A stretch of 64,000 bases of DNA from Gammaproteobacteria bacterium (GTDB taxonomy: Bacteria > Pseudomonadota > Gammaproteobacteria > Burkholderiales > Rhodocyclaceae), in the NCBI GenBank assembly GCA_018819515.1, contig JAHJPX010000006.1, forward strand, positions 186,001 to 250,000, in the 5' to 3' direction. Shown one piece after another: positions 38,517-47,133 of this stretch. A program made the position numbers and the translations under genes. Below the pieces are notes generated by a model, which had not been told where the DNA came from, made no database searches, and saw only the letters and a list, made by a program, of their open reading frames with translations. Every line of letters starts with the position of its first letter. Position 1 is the stretch's first letter.

Positions 38517-39011
38517 ATGCCATCCTTCGATATCACCTCCGAAGTCGACATGGTGGCGTTGAAGAACGCCATTGACGTGGCCGGTCGCCAGGTCGGCAAC
38601 CGCTATGATTTCAAGGGTACGTCGGCCCATCTGGAGCTGAACGAAAAGGAAAAGACGATCACCGTCTTTGGCGATTCCGAATTTCAGGTCGGCCAGGTCA
38701 AGGACATCCTGTTCCCGGAAATGGAGAAGAAGGCACGCGAGAGCACCAAGCGGCTCGACGCGGGCGACATCCAGTCCATCTCCGGCAACAAGGCCAAGCA
38801 GGAACTGAAGATCAAATCCGGCATCGACCAGGAGCTGGCCAAGAAGATCGTCAAGCTGATCAAGGACAGCAAGCTCAAGGTGCAGGCGACCATCCAGGGC
38901 GATGCCGTGCGCGTCACCGGCGCCAAGCGCGACCTATTGCAGGAGGCGATCGCGCTGGTGAAAAAGAGCGTGACCGACTATCCGCTCGGTTTCGGCAATT
39001 TCCGCGACTAG
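38517..39011 (+). CDS. yajQ: YajQ-family nucleotide-binding protein
   Basis: 164 residues, two ferredoxin-like domains: MPSFDITSEVDMVALKNAID, NRYDFKGTSAHLELNEKEKTI and KLIKDSKLKVQATIQGDAVRVTGAKRDLLQEAI. Relatives bind c-di-GMP in Xanthomonas and Pseudomonas, relevant here given two c-di-GMP-metabolising genes in the window, but binding in this protein is inference. It ends overlapping the convergent amidotransferase by 4 bases. Confidence 0.95.
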   Translation: MPSFDITSEVDMVALKNAIDVAGRQVGNRYDFKGTSAHLELNEKEKTITVFGDSEFQVGQVKDILFPEMEKKARESTKRLDAGDIQSISGNKAKQELKIKSGIDQELAKKIVKLIKDSKLKVQATIQGDAVRVTGAKRDLLQEAIALVKKSVTDYPLGFGNFRD

Positions 39012-39715
39012 GTTTTGAGTCCGGCGATCCAGCGCGTGTAAAGCCGGTCGGCGGCGACGCGCATCGCGGCGAGGCGCTCGTCGATCCGTTCGTACATCTG
39101 CTCCGGCGTCTGCACCGATGCGGAAGGCTCTGCGCATTCCTTGGCCCATTGCCAGCACCATAGCCGGATCATCGCCGCCGTCATTTCGACGTGGCACTGC
39201 ATGCCGAGGTGCGGCCCCAAGACAAACGCTTGGTTGTCGCACCATTCGCTTTGCAGCAGCCGAGTCGCGCCGGACGGGATCGAAAAGGTCTGGCTGTGCC
39301 AATGAAAGGCCTCGAAGGCCTCGATGTCGCCCAGCCACTCGCTGCTCGGCGTGTCGCCACGGCTGACTTTTGTGACGCGGCCCCAGCCGAGTTCCTTGGC
39401 GCGGTTTTTCGTCACCGTGCCGCCGAGCGCCTTGCTCATCAGTTGTCCGCCGAGACAGTGGCCGATGACGGGGACATCGGTGGCAACGGCCTGGCGGATC
39501 AGCGCACAGGCATCGGCTATCCACGGCAGGTCGTCGTTGACGCTCATCGGCCCGCCCATGAAGCACAGCCCGGAGAACGTCTCCGGATCAGGTGGAACCG
39601 GATCGCCGGCGTCGACTGCGATCAGCGTCCACGGCAGGGAGTGGGCATCGAGGAATGTGGCAAAATAGGCCGGACCTTCTCCGGGACTGTGACGAAAGAT
39701 GGCGATGGGTTTCAT
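39008..39715 (-). CDS. Class I glutamine amidotransferase-like protein
   Basis: 235 residues. GATase1 fold with nucleophile Cys in PVIGHCLGGQLMSKALGG and the His/Glu pair in MQCHVEMTA; CFMGGPMSVNDDLPW is the oxyanion region. It resembles stand-alone GMP-synthase-like amidotransferases (YfeJ type), partner unknown. The start at 39715 (MKPIAIFRHSPGEGPAYF) is a family-like start. A perfect dispersed repeat encodes KVSRGDTP between WGRVT and SSEWLG, about where relatives have a variable loop two residues shorter. Confidence 0.88.
   Translation of the reverse strand: MKPIAIFRHSPGEGPAYFATFLDAHSLPWTLIAVDAGDPVPPDPETFSGLCFMGGPMSVNDDLPWIADACALIRQAVATDVPVIGHCLGGQLMSKALGGTVTKNRAKELGWGRVTKVSRGDTPSSEWLGDIEAFEAFHWHSQTFSIPSGATRLLQSEWCDNQAFVLGPHLGMQCHVEMTAAMIRLWCWQWAKECAEPSASVQTPEQMYERIDERLAAMRVAADRLYTRWIAGLKT
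39348..39371 (-). repeat. Dispersed 24-nt repeat, copy inside the amidotransferase gene
   Basis: Perfect consensus match on the minus strand (R=A, Y=C), sense to the gene, encodes KVSRGDTP. Confidence 0.9.
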
Positions 39716-40376
39716 TGGCAGATCAAAATACTCCAGACGGTGGCACATCGATTCTATCGCCGCCTTGTTGTTGGCCGCTGCTGCCAACGCGTCGGCCACC
39801 GATGTTTCGCTGGTCGGGCTCTATGGCCGCAAGGCGCTGGTGGTGATCGATGGCGGTCGTCCGCAGTCGATCGAGGTCGGCAGCGGGACGGCGGATGTAA
39901 AGCTGTTGTCCGTCGAAAACGGCGCGGCGACGTTCGAGGTCGAAGGTCAGCGGCGTCGCCTGACGGTCGGCCAGGCGACGGTCTCGTCAGGTCGCGACGA
40001 TCAGGCCGGTTCGACCACCACGCTGATGGCAGACCCGAATGGTCATTTTTTCGCCGTCGGAACCGTTAATGGCGCGCCGATGCGCTTTCTCGTCGACACC
40101 GGTGCGACCGTCGTTTCCCTCGGCAAAGCCGATGCAGTGCGCGCCAACGTTAATTACCAGAACGGGAGGCCCGGGATGACCATGACAGCGAACGGTCCGG
40201 TCCGGGTCTGGCGCGTGACGCTCAACTCCGTGCGGGTGGGCGAGGTCGTGCTGAATCAGGTCGAGGCTTCCGTGCACGAACACGACCTGCCGATCGCCTT
40301 GTTGGGCATGAGCTTCCTCAACCGGATGGAAATGAAGCGCGAGGGTCCGGCCATGACCCTCAAGAAGCGCTATTGA
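39699..40376 (+). CDS. Exported retropepsin-like aspartic protease
   Basis: Clan AA aspartyl protease of the short bacterial type. N-terminal hydrophobic IAALLLAAAANASA looks like a signal peptide; the active site is FLVDTGATVVSLGKADA, and LLGMSFLNRMEMKREG near the end is the second conserved block. The start (39699 or 39705) overlaps the divergent amidotransferase start by a few bases and is not certain. The protein probably acts as a dimer in the periplasm; substrate unknown. It overlaps nudL by one base. Confidence 0.82.
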   Translation: MAMGFIGRSKYSRRWHIDSIAALLLAAAANASATDVSLVGLYGRKALVVIDGGRPQSIEVGSGTADVKLLSVENGAATFEVEGQRRRLTVGQATVSSGRDDQAGSTTTLMADPNGHFFAVGTVNGAPMRFLVDTGATVVSLGKADAVRANVNYQNGRPGMTMTANGPVRVWRVTLNSVRVGEVVLNQVEASVHEHDLPIALLGMSFLNRMEMKREGPAMTLKKRY

Positions 40377-40987
40377 TGGTGGCGCTGACTGCCGATTGGC
40401 TGCGGCAGCGCTTTGCTGCCGCTCCTGCGCCCGCGTTGCGATCCGAGCTTCCCGAATCCGAACAACTGGTTCCCGCCGCCGTGCTGGTGCCGATCGTATT
40501 GCGGCCGGCTGCGCTGACCGTGTTGCTCACCCAGCGCACGGCCCACCTGCGCGACCATGCCGGACAAGTCAGCTTTCCCGGCGGTCGCTGCGAGCCGGAC
40601 GACGCGGACGCCGCCGCCACGGCGCTGCGCGAAGCGCAGGAGGAAATCGGTCTCCTCCCGGCGCAGGTCGAAGTGATCGGCATACTCGACGAATACCGGA
40701 CCGGGACGGGATTCACGATCATTCCCGTGGTCGGGCTGGTGACACCGCCGCTCGAACTCAAGCTCGACGATTTCGAGGTCGCAGACGTCTTCGAGCCGCC
40801 GCTCGACTTTCTCCTGACAGCCGGGAATTTCAGCCGTCACCAGGTCGAGTATCGCGGTGCCCTGCGGGAATACTGGGCGGTGCCGTGGCAGGATCGCTAC
40901 ATCTGGGGTGCCACGGCGGGCATGCTGATCAACCTCCGGGAGCGGCTGGAGCTCGTTTCACAAGTGAGCGCAAACAGCGGCTTGTGA
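40376..40987 (+). CDS. nudL: Nudix hydrolase, coenzyme A pyrophosphatase type
   Basis: Predicted to cleave CoA into phosphopantetheine and ADP. It has 203 residues. The CoA-pyrophosphatase signature LLTQRTAHLRDHAGQVSFPGG precedes the Nudix box GGRCEPDDADAAATALREAQEEIGL, whose REAQEE glutamates bind metal. The ATG shares its A with the preceding stop. Confidence 0.92.
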   Translation: MVALTADWLRQRFAAAPAPALRSELPESEQLVPAAVLVPIVLRPAALTVLLTQRTAHLRDHAGQVSFPGGRCEPDDADAAATALREAQEEIGLLPAQVEVIGILDEYRTGTGFTIIPVVGLVTPPLELKLDDFEVADVFEPPLDFLLTAGNFSRHQVEYRGALREYWAVPWQDRYIWGATAGMLINLRERLELVSQVSANSGL

Positions 40988-41018
40988 TATCTTCGCTGCA
41001 ACGCATCACGCTTTCGCC

Positions 41019-41939
41019 ATGTCGCTCGTATCCATCATCCTCGCCCTCCTGCTGGAACAGGCCAGGCCGGTCGCCGTCGATCAGGTCGAGCGCTGGCTGG
41101 CCGACTGGGGCGGAACGCTCGAAACCCGCTTTAACGCTGGCGAACGGCATCACGGCCTGGTGGCCTGGCTGGTCGGCGCTGCGCTGCCGTCGGTGTTGTT
41201 GCTGGCGGTCCATCTCTTCCTGCTCAGTCACGCTTGGCCGCTGGCGTTGCTGCTCGGCGTCGCCGTCCTCTATTTCACGACCGGCTTCCGCCAGTTCAGC
41301 CACCACTTCACCGACATCCAGGCCGCGTTGCGCGCCAATGAAATCCAGGAGGCGCGACGGCTGCTCGCCCGGTGGCGCGGTCGCGAGGCCGACCGGCTGA
41401 CGTCCGAGGAAGTCGCGCGGCTGGCCATCGAGGAAGCGCTGCTGGCCTCGCATCGCCATGTCTTCGCACCCCTGTTCTGGTTCACCATCCTTGGGCCGGC
41501 GGGGACTTTGCTCTATCGATTGTCGCGGCATTTCTGCTACGTCTGGCAGGTGGAGCGCGACGAAGACGATGCCGGCAGTTTCGGCGAAGCGGCGCGCCGC
41601 GCTTTCGCCGTACTCGACTGGCTGCCGGTGCGGCTGACCGCCGCGTCGTTCGCCATCGTCGGCAATTTCGAGGACGCCGTTTTCTGCTGGCGCGGCCAGG
41701 CGGAACGCTGGCCCGAAGAGGCGAGCGGCATCCTGCTCGCCGCCGGTGCCGGCGCGCTGAGCGTACGGCTGGGAATGCCGGTCGAAACCGACGGTACCAT
41801 CGGCGATCGACCGGAACTGGGGGTGGGCGACGACGCCGACCCGGACTTCATGCAAAGCACCATCGGTCTGGTGTGGCGTGCATTGCTCATGGCACTTTTG
41901 CTGCTGACCCTGTTGGGTATTGCCAACTGGGCAGGCTGA
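41019..41939 (+). CDS. CobD/CbiB-family membrane protein
   Basis: 306 residues with about five membrane helices. It resembles CobD/CbiB (cobinamide-phosphate synthase) and AmpE-like proteins of betaproteobacteria: SLVSIILALLLEQARPV, FFGP-like FWFTILGPAGTLLYRL and RLTAASFAIVGNFEDAVFCW. No other cobalamin gene is nearby, so a role in B12 synthesis is doubtful. Confidence 0.75.
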   Translation: MSLVSIILALLLEQARPVAVDQVERWLADWGGTLETRFNAGERHHGLVAWLVGAALPSVLLLAVHLFLLSHAWPLALLLGVAVLYFTTGFRQFSHHFTDIQAALRANEIQEARRLLARWRGREADRLTSEEVARLAIEEALLASHRHVFAPLFWFTILGPAGTLLYRLSRHFCYVWQVERDEDDAGSFGEAARRAFAVLDWLPVRLTAASFAIVGNFEDAVFCWRGQAERWPEEASGILLAAGAGALSVRLGMPVETDGTIGDRPELGVGDDADPDFMQSTIGLVWRALLMALLLLTLLGIANWAG

Positions 41940-41959
41940 TTACCAACTGGAGAGAAGAA

Positions 41960-43147
41960 ATGGCTGACAAAAGGGAAGTGGTTGTTCTCAGCGCCGTCCG
42001 CAGCGCGGTGGGCGCGTTCAATGGTTCGCTCAAGGACATCGAGCCCGCCGAACTGGGCGGCCTCGTGGTCAAGGAAGCGATCGCCCGGGCGGGCGTCGAT
42101 CCGAAGGCGGTGACGTTCGCCGCGGTCGGCAACTGCATTCCGACCGAGGCGCGTTATCCGTATGTCGCCCGCGTGGCGACCATCCAGGGCGGCATGAGCA
42201 TGGATTCCGTCGCCTTCGCGGTGAACCGCCTGTGCGGTTCCGCGCAGCAGGCGATCGTCAGTTCCGCGCAGGCGATCATGCTCGGCGACGCCGACTTCGC
42301 CATCGGCGGCGGCGTCGAAGTCATGTCGCGCGGCGCCTATCTGCTGCCGGCGCTGCGCTCGGGCGCGCGCATGGGCGACACGCAGGCCATCGACGGCATG
42401 GTGTCGGTGCTGACCGACCCGTTCGGCGTCGGCCACATGGGCATCACCGCCGAGAACCTGGCCGTCAAGCACGGCATCACGCGCGAAGAGCAGGATGCCT
42501 TCGCCGTCGAATCGCAGGTGCGCGCCGCCAGGGCGATCGCCGAAGGCCGCTTCAAGTCGCAGATCGTGCCGATCACACAGAAGACCCGCAAGGGCGACGT
42601 GGTGTTCGACACCGACGAGCATCCGCGCGCCGGCACCACCATGGAAACGCTGGCCAAGATGAAGCCCGCCTTCAAGAAGGACGGCACCGTCACCGCCGGC
42701 AACGCCTCCGGCATCAACGACGCCGCCGCCTTCCTGGTGCTGGCCGATGCCGCCAGGGCCGCGGCCGGCGGCCACAAGCCCATCGCCCGCCTCGTTGCCT
42801 ACGCCATTGCCGGCGTGCCGAACGACGTCATGGGCGAAGGCCCGATCCCGTCGTCGAAAACCGCCTTGCAGAAGGCCGGCATGAAGCTCGACCAGATGGA
42901 CGTCATCGAATCGAACGAAGCCTTCGCCGCGCAGTCGATCACCGTGGCCCGCGGTCTCGGCCTCGATCCGGTCAAGACCAACCCGAACGGCGGCGCCATC
43001 GCGCTCGGCCACCCGGTCGGCGCCACCGGCGGCGTCATCATCACCAAACTGCTGCACGAGATGATCCGCGTCAACGGCCGCTACGGCATGGCCACCATGT
43101 GCATCGGCGGCGGCCAGGGCATCACCACCATCTGGGAACGCGTGTAA
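41960..43147 (+). CDS. Acetyl-CoA acetyltransferase / beta-ketothiolase
   Basis: 395-residue thiolase. The acyl Cys is in VNRLCGSAQQAIVS, the catalytic His in GGAIALGHPVGATGG, and the second Cys in MATMCIGGGQG, all intact. It closely resembles BktB-type ketothiolases used for polyhydroxyalkanoate precursors or fatty-acid and aromatic-acid breakdown; the direction cannot be told here. GGAGAG ribosome site. The stop codon (43145-43147) overlaps the first bases of a dispersed repeat. Confidence 0.92.
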   Translation: MADKREVVVLSAVRSAVGAFNGSLKDIEPAELGGLVVKEAIARAGVDPKAVTFAAVGNCIPTEARYPYVARVATIQGGMSMDSVAFAVNRLCGSAQQAIVSSAQAIMLGDADFAIGGGVEVMSRGAYLLPALRSGARMGDTQAIDGMVSVLTDPFGVGHMGITAENLAVKHGITREEQDAFAVESQVRAARAIAEGRFKSQIVPITQKTRKGDVVFDTDEHPRAGTTMETLAKMKPAFKKDGTVTAGNASGINDAAAFLVLADAARAAAGGHKPIARLVAYAIAGVPNDVMGEGPIPSSKTALQKAGMKLDQMDVIESNEAFAAQSITVARGLGLDPVKTNPNGGAIALGHPVGATGGVIITKLLHEMIRVNGRYGMATMCIGGGQGITTIWERV

Positions 43148-43169
43148 AAGTCAGCCGTGGCGGTACGCC
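43146..43169 (+). repeat. Dispersed 24-nt repeat overlapping a stop codon
   Basis: Perfect consensus match (R=G, Y=T). Its first two A are part of the thiolase TAA stop. Confidence 0.9.
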
Positions 43170-43186
43170 GCCACGCGGCGATGCAA

Positions 43187-43221
43187 CGGGCCGGTCAGGG
43201 AATCTTTCCGGCCCGCTGTCT
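43187..43221 (+). terminator. Possible terminator after the thiolase gene
   Basis: CGGGCCGG (43187-43194) pairs with CCGGCCCG (43208-43215) around a 13-base loop, followed by CTGTCTTT. The T-run is poor. Confidence 0.5.
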
Positions 43222-43385
43222 TTGGTGACTTGTGCTGCTACCGATTAGTGGATTTCCGCAGGCATGAAGCGGTCGCACGCCACTTGTCGCGAGTGGCATT
43301 TGGCTGGAGCAGGTTTTGTGGCATGCTGCCCCATCCCCCGGTTACTCGATTGGGGGTATTTCGAACGGCGAGTGGCGGGATTCAG

Positions 43386-44117
43386 ATGAAAGACATTTAC
43401 GGCGATGATTTCTACAAAAAGCGTTTGTCAAAAACGAACGAAGCTGCGAATTTGATACTGGACCATGTACTAAAGATAATTCCTGAACCACATTCGGCCG
43501 TTGACCTCGGGTGCGGAATCGGCGCGTGGCTTGCGGCATTGCGGAACAAGGGCGTCGATAGGTTGGTTGGAATCGACGGCCCCTGGGTCAATCAATCCTA
43601 CCTGGCCATTGATGCCTCGGAATTCAGGCAAATGGACTTCAGTCGGCCCTTGTCAATCGATGGACGTTTCGATCTGGCCATTTCACTGGAAGTTGCCGAA
43701 CATCTGCCAAAAGACGCTGCCGATCAGTTTGTCAGGAACCTGGTCGGGCTGGCGGACTTCATTCTTTTTTCGGCTGCTCCGCCATTGCAGGGCGGAACCC
43801 ATCATATCAACGAGCAGCCGATCGGCTACTGGCTGGACAAATTCAAGTCGCATGGATTTATCGGTATCGACTGTGTCAGGCCGTATTTCTGGAACGAGCG
43901 TCGCATCGGTGCCTGGTATCGACAAAACACCATCCTGCTTGCGAAAGAAAGCCGTGTCCCCGAACTCAAGCTGCCCACTTCCTCGCCTGAACCTGCCTCA
44001 TACCTTCACCCCGAGATATATCTTGTAAAACTGCAAGAGGCTTACACCGCCAAGGGCGCATGGAAGTTGTTGAGACGGGCAATCAAGCGAAAGGTCAAGG
44101 CCGCCTGGACGCGGTAA
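43386..44117 (+). CDS. SAM-dependent methyltransferase, class I
   Basis: 243 residues. The SAM motif is SAVDLGCGIGAWLAALRNKG, followed by LVGIDGPWVNQ and MDFSRPLSIDGRFDLAISLEVAEHLP (motif II-III), a pattern of methyltransferases that modify sugars or lipids. It is clearly richer in A/T than its neighbours and is separated from the thiolase gene by 238 bases, suggesting it was acquired. The start at 43386 is the first Met in the domain frame with sensible spacing. Substrate unknown. Confidence 0.82.
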   Translation: MKDIYGDDFYKKRLSKTNEAANLILDHVLKIIPEPHSAVDLGCGIGAWLAALRNKGVDRLVGIDGPWVNQSYLAIDASEFRQMDFSRPLSIDGRFDLAISLEVAEHLPKDAADQFVRNLVGLADFILFSAAPPLQGGTHHINEQPIGYWLDKFKSHGFIGIDCVRPYFWNERRIGAWYRQNTILLAKESRVPELKLPTSSPEPASYLHPEIYLVKLQEAYTAKGAWKLLRRAIKRKVKAAWTR

Positions 44118-44145
44118 GGTGGCATCGCCACCCTTCGGGAACACA

Positions 44146-45090
44146 ATGAATCTGATCGACTACCACAACGGCATCCACGCCTTCGACGCCGGCTACATGC
44201 GGCCCAAGCTGGCCTCCATCCATCTGGTCGTCGATAGCGGCCGCGCCGCCTTCGTCGACACCGGCCACAACGACAGCCTGCCGCAGTCGCTGGTGGCGCT
44301 CGCGAAACTCGGCCTCGCGCCGGAAGCCGTCGACTACGTCATCCTCACCCACATCCACCTCGACCACGCCGGTGGGGCGGGCGCCATGATGCGCGTCTTC
44401 CCGAATGCCAGACTGGTCGTGCATCCGCGCGGTTCGCGGCACATGGTCGATCCGACCAAGCTCTGGGCCGCGACCGAGGAAGTCTACGGCCGCGACAACG
44501 CCCGCGCGCTCTACGGCGAAATTGTCCCGGTCGACGCCGGGCGCGTCATCGAAACCAGTGATGGCCAGGTCATCAAACTGGGCCGGCGCGAACTCGCGCT
44601 CCACGATTCGCCCGGCCACGCCAAGCACCACATCTTCATCCACGACCGCGCCGCCAACGGCATCTTCACCGGCGACACCTTCGGCATCAGCTACCGCGAA
44701 GCCGACGTCGCCGGCCGCCCCTTCGTCTTTCCCTCCACCACGCCCAGCCAGTTCGATCCCGCGGCCCTGCGCGCCTCCGTCGAACGACTGCTCGCGCTCG
44801 ATCCGGAGGCTGTCTACCTCACCCACTTCAGCCGCATCGCCCCGCCGCGCCAACTGGGCGCGGACCTGCTGCGCCGTCTCGACGAATGCGTGCGCTTCAC
44901 CCGCGAAGCCGCCGCCAGCGCCGATCCCGAGGGCGCCATCCGCGCCGCCATGACCGCCTACCTGCTCCGCGAAATCCGCGCCCACGGCGTCACCGCGACC
45001 GACCAAGAAGTCCTCGCCGTCTGGCAGAACGACCTCGACCTCAACCCGCAGGGCCTCGCCATCTGGGCGGCGACTGAGGTCGCTTCCTGA
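44146..45090 (+). CDS. Metallo-beta-lactamase-fold hydrolase
   Basis: 314 residues. The zinc motif LTHIHLDHAGGAGAMM (HxHxDH) is followed by DSPGHAKHHIFIHD, FTGDTFGI and YLTHFSRI, giving the full set of metal ligands of a glyoxalase-II-like enzyme. The start at 44146 (MNLIDYHNG) is chosen; a GTG at 44119 is alternative. Codon use is strongly GC-rich again, unlike the methyltransferase just upstream. Substrate unknown. Confidence 0.87.
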   Translation: MNLIDYHNGIHAFDAGYMRPKLASIHLVVDSGRAAFVDTGHNDSLPQSLVALAKLGLAPEAVDYVILTHIHLDHAGGAGAMMRVFPNARLVVHPRGSRHMVDPTKLWAATEEVYGRDNARALYGEIVPVDAGRVIETSDGQVIKLGRRELALHDSPGHAKHHIFIHDRAANGIFTGDTFGISYREADVAGRPFVFPSTTPSQFDPAALRASVERLLALDPEAVYLTHFSRIAPPRQLGADLLRRLDECVRFTREAAASADPEGAIRAAMTAYLLREIRAHGVTATDQEVLAVWQNDLDLNPQGLAIWAATEVAS

Positions 45091-45111
45091 CTACCCGAGG
45101 GCCGCGTCGCG

Positions 45112-45135
45112 AAAAGTCAGCGGTGGTGGTACGCC
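45112..45135 (+). repeat. Dispersed 24-nt repeat, diverged intergenic copy
   Basis: Two mismatches outside the variable positions; starts 22 bases after the MBL stop (45090). Confidence 0.75.
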
Positions 45136-45167
45136 GAGAACAGTCGAGCCCGGCCCCTTTAGCTCAA

Positions 45168-45881
45168 TCAGTCTTCAGTATCGTGATCAAGCACTGCACC
45201 GAAAAATCGAAACTGATCCCAGATGTCGAAAACGAATAGAGCATTTTCCATCGCGTCTTGTGCCACAGCCTTTCGAATACGAATGCCTGGGCCTCGCTCG
45301 TACAACTCGCCGAATGCCTCAATGAGCCGAACGATTGGTTCATCGTGCTCAGCACGGAAGCGCCAAGTTTTGATCGTCTGATTGGTCTCGATGTAGCGCT
45401 TCTCCGTCACATAGATCGTCCCGCGAGTCAATTTTTCAATAAACCTGCCGATTTGCCAGGCAGGGATGAATGAGGCCAGCTGGCCTTTGGGTCTATCGCT
45501 GCGGATCTCGGATACCAGACTGTCCGACATTGATGGATCGACCTCCGTCACCCTCCGTAAGAATCGGCGCTGAGCGCTCCCGCGCTTCAGCTTGTCCAGT
45601 GGGCTCTTGGCCTTGGTCGGATCAATGGAGTCACGAGCCTTGGGCCAGATGCCGGCGGCGGCAGCAGATTTTGGATCGACGCACGTGGCCAACGCTAGGC
45701 GCAACTCCTCTTCCAGCCTGCCGTACTCTCCGTTGCAACGTCGACATGAAGGGAACTTCCACTTCTCAATGTTTGGCGGCGTCGTGGTCGGATACCAGGA
45801 GCGGGGGAACAAGTGGTCGTCGGTGATTGCCTCCACGTCTTCCAGACAATGCACACAGCGACCGGAGGCAGGTTTGGCCAT
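45168..45881 (-). CDS. HNH-type endonuclease-like protein
   Basis: 237 residues. The N-terminus carries the pattern RCVHCLEDVEAITDDHLFPRSWYP, then FPSCRRCNGEYG: two CxxC knuckles and the DH-x-x-P core of an HNH/zinc nuclease. The rest is unrecognised. Base composition is lower in GC than most of the window. It is isolated, flanked by non-coding or broken sequence, as for a transferred gene. Could be a stand-alone defence or homing-type nuclease; no partner gene is visible. Confidence 0.7.
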   Translation of the reverse strand: MAKPASGRCVHCLEDVEAITDDHLFPRSWYPTTTPPNIEKWKFPSCRRCNGEYGRLEEELRLALATCVDPKSAAAAGIWPKARDSIDPTKAKSPLDKLKRGSAQRRFLRRVTEVDPSMSDSLVSEIRSDRPKGQLASFIPAWQIGRFIEKLTRGTIYVTEKRYIETNQTIKTWRFRAEHDEPIVRLIEAFGELYERGPGIRIRKAVAQDAMENALFVFDIWDQFRFFGAVLDHDTED

Positions 45882-46048
45882 TACCGACTTTCTGTTCGAA
45901 CAAGGGAGCGACTAAAGGGGCCCGGCTCATATATCCCCGAGCGGTAGCGCTTGGAGACGCCGGTAGCATACCCGCAGAGCGGCCGATTGTCCGCTTCCGG
46001 GCAACTTGATCGAGGACCGCATCTGGCCGCAGGCAGCCGATCCACGGT

Positions 46049-46331
46049 TCAATGCAATTCCGACGGGGTTGGCGGCTTGTGCCCCCTAGCGGCGTACACA
46101 TACAGACCGACGCACAGCCCTGCACGCACCAGATACAGCAGCCACGTCTCGGGGAATGGCGTATGGATAGAGCATCAAGGCGATGCCGAGCCATTTGGGT
46201 ATCGGGAGGGCTGCTTTCTTGCCGTACCGATAAGCCGCGAAGCCGATGATGCCGAAAAGCACGACGCCAACCAGGTAGGCCGGGGTAGGCAGTGTGAAGC
46301 CCAGCGATTGGAGCGTGTCCGGATTGTCCAT
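46049..46331 (-). pseudogene. Frameshifted small membrane protein
   Basis: The frame from 46331 reads MDNPDTLQSLGFTLPTPAYLVG, a membrane helix (VVLFGIIGFAAYRYGKK) and WLGIALMLYPYAIP, then turns to nonsense after a run of four G/C at 46151-46154 and ends at 46086. Skipping one base restores TWLLYLVRAGLCVGLYVYAARG, a second helix of the expected type, to a stop at 46049. So a one-base insertion breaks the gene, or the sequence has an error in the homopolymer. Confidence 0.7.
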
Positions 46332-46369
46332 GAGTCAGCGCCTTGGCCTCGCAACTCCGGCGGTGGAGG

Positions 46370-46774
46370 TCATTCCTGCACTTTCCCGCGTCCCGCCTTG
46401 ATGGATGCACGTCGGGTCTTGCCGTCCAAACGCCTGACGACCGCTGAATGGGTAGGCTTGGTTGGTCGCCGCCGCTTGGGAAGGACGGCGACGCTGTCGA
46501 TCATCTCTTGCAGCCGTCGTACCGCTTCTGCACGATTTCCCTCAAGGCTGCGAAATTCCTGCGCCTTGATGACGACGACGCCCTCTTTGCTGATCCGCTG
46601 ATCGCCGAGCTTCAAGAGTCGTTCGCGAACAACCTCAGGTAGTGAGGATGCGTTGATGTCGAAGCGCAGATGAACGGCGCTGGAAACCTTGTTGACGTTC
46701 TGGCCGCCGGCGCCTTGGGCGCGGATCGCGGAAATCTCGATCTCGTCGGGCGGGACAGTGAACCGATGACCCAT
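46370..46774 (-). CDS. arfB: Ribosome-rescue peptidyl-tRNA hydrolase ArfB
   Basis: Releases ribosomes stalled without a stop codon. It has 134 residues. The catalytic RAQGAGGQNVNKV holds GGQ at 23-25; the basic C-terminal tail (PKRRRPTKPTHSAVVRRLDGKTRRASIKAG) enters the empty mRNA channel. The ATG shares one base with the upstream stop (TAATG), so it is coupled to the 119-aa gene. Confidence 0.95.
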   Translation of the reverse strand: MGHRFTVPPDEIEISAIRAQGAGGQNVNKVSSAVHLRFDINASSLPEVVRERLLKLGDQRISKEGVVVIKAQEFRSLEGNRAEAVRRLQEMIDSVAVLPKRRRPTKPTHSAVVRRLDGKTRRASIKAGRGKVQE

Positions 46775-47133
46775 TAGCGGGTGTTTCTCTCGCGAACGAT
46801 GGGCGGAACATATTTGACGGAGAACTTCCAGCCTTCGGGCGTATCCCTGAGGACCAGGGTCTTCGAACTCGCGCCTTCTTCGAACAACGGCTCCGTGCCG
46901 ACCAGTTCCACCGCCCCCAGGCCTTTGATGATGCAGGCACCGGGAATGGTGGTGAAGACGGATTCAGCCGCCACGAGGACGAACTGTCCCTCCTTGGATT
47001 CCGAACAGGACAGCCCCTTGGGTACCGAGTGGGCATCGCGCCTCCAGGCGTCGCGCATCGCCTCCAGCCTGTTGAGCAACTCGTCGGTGATCTTGAGCGC
47101 AAGAATGACTTCGCGCGACTTAATGTGGCTCAT
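46774..47133 (-). CDS. Hypothetical protein, 119 aa
   Basis: Unrecognised soluble protein: helical start MSHIKSREVILALKITDELLNRLEAMRDAW, then a beta-rich part (FVLVAAESVFTTIPGACIIKGLGAVELVG). No signal peptide. It overlaps yceH by 14 bases and arfB by one, so it is in a tight minus-strand unit. Confidence 0.65.
   Translation of the reverse strand: MSHIKSREVILALKITDELLNRLEAMRDAWRRDAHSVPKGLSCSESKEGQFVLVAAESVFTTIPGACIIKGLGAVELVGTEPLFEEGASSKTLVLRDTPEGWKFSVKYVPPIVRERNTR

Noticed and set aside
45882..46048. Possible tRNA or attachment site after the HNH gene
   Set aside because: No cloverleaf or T-loop could be drawn; no matching direct repeat was found.
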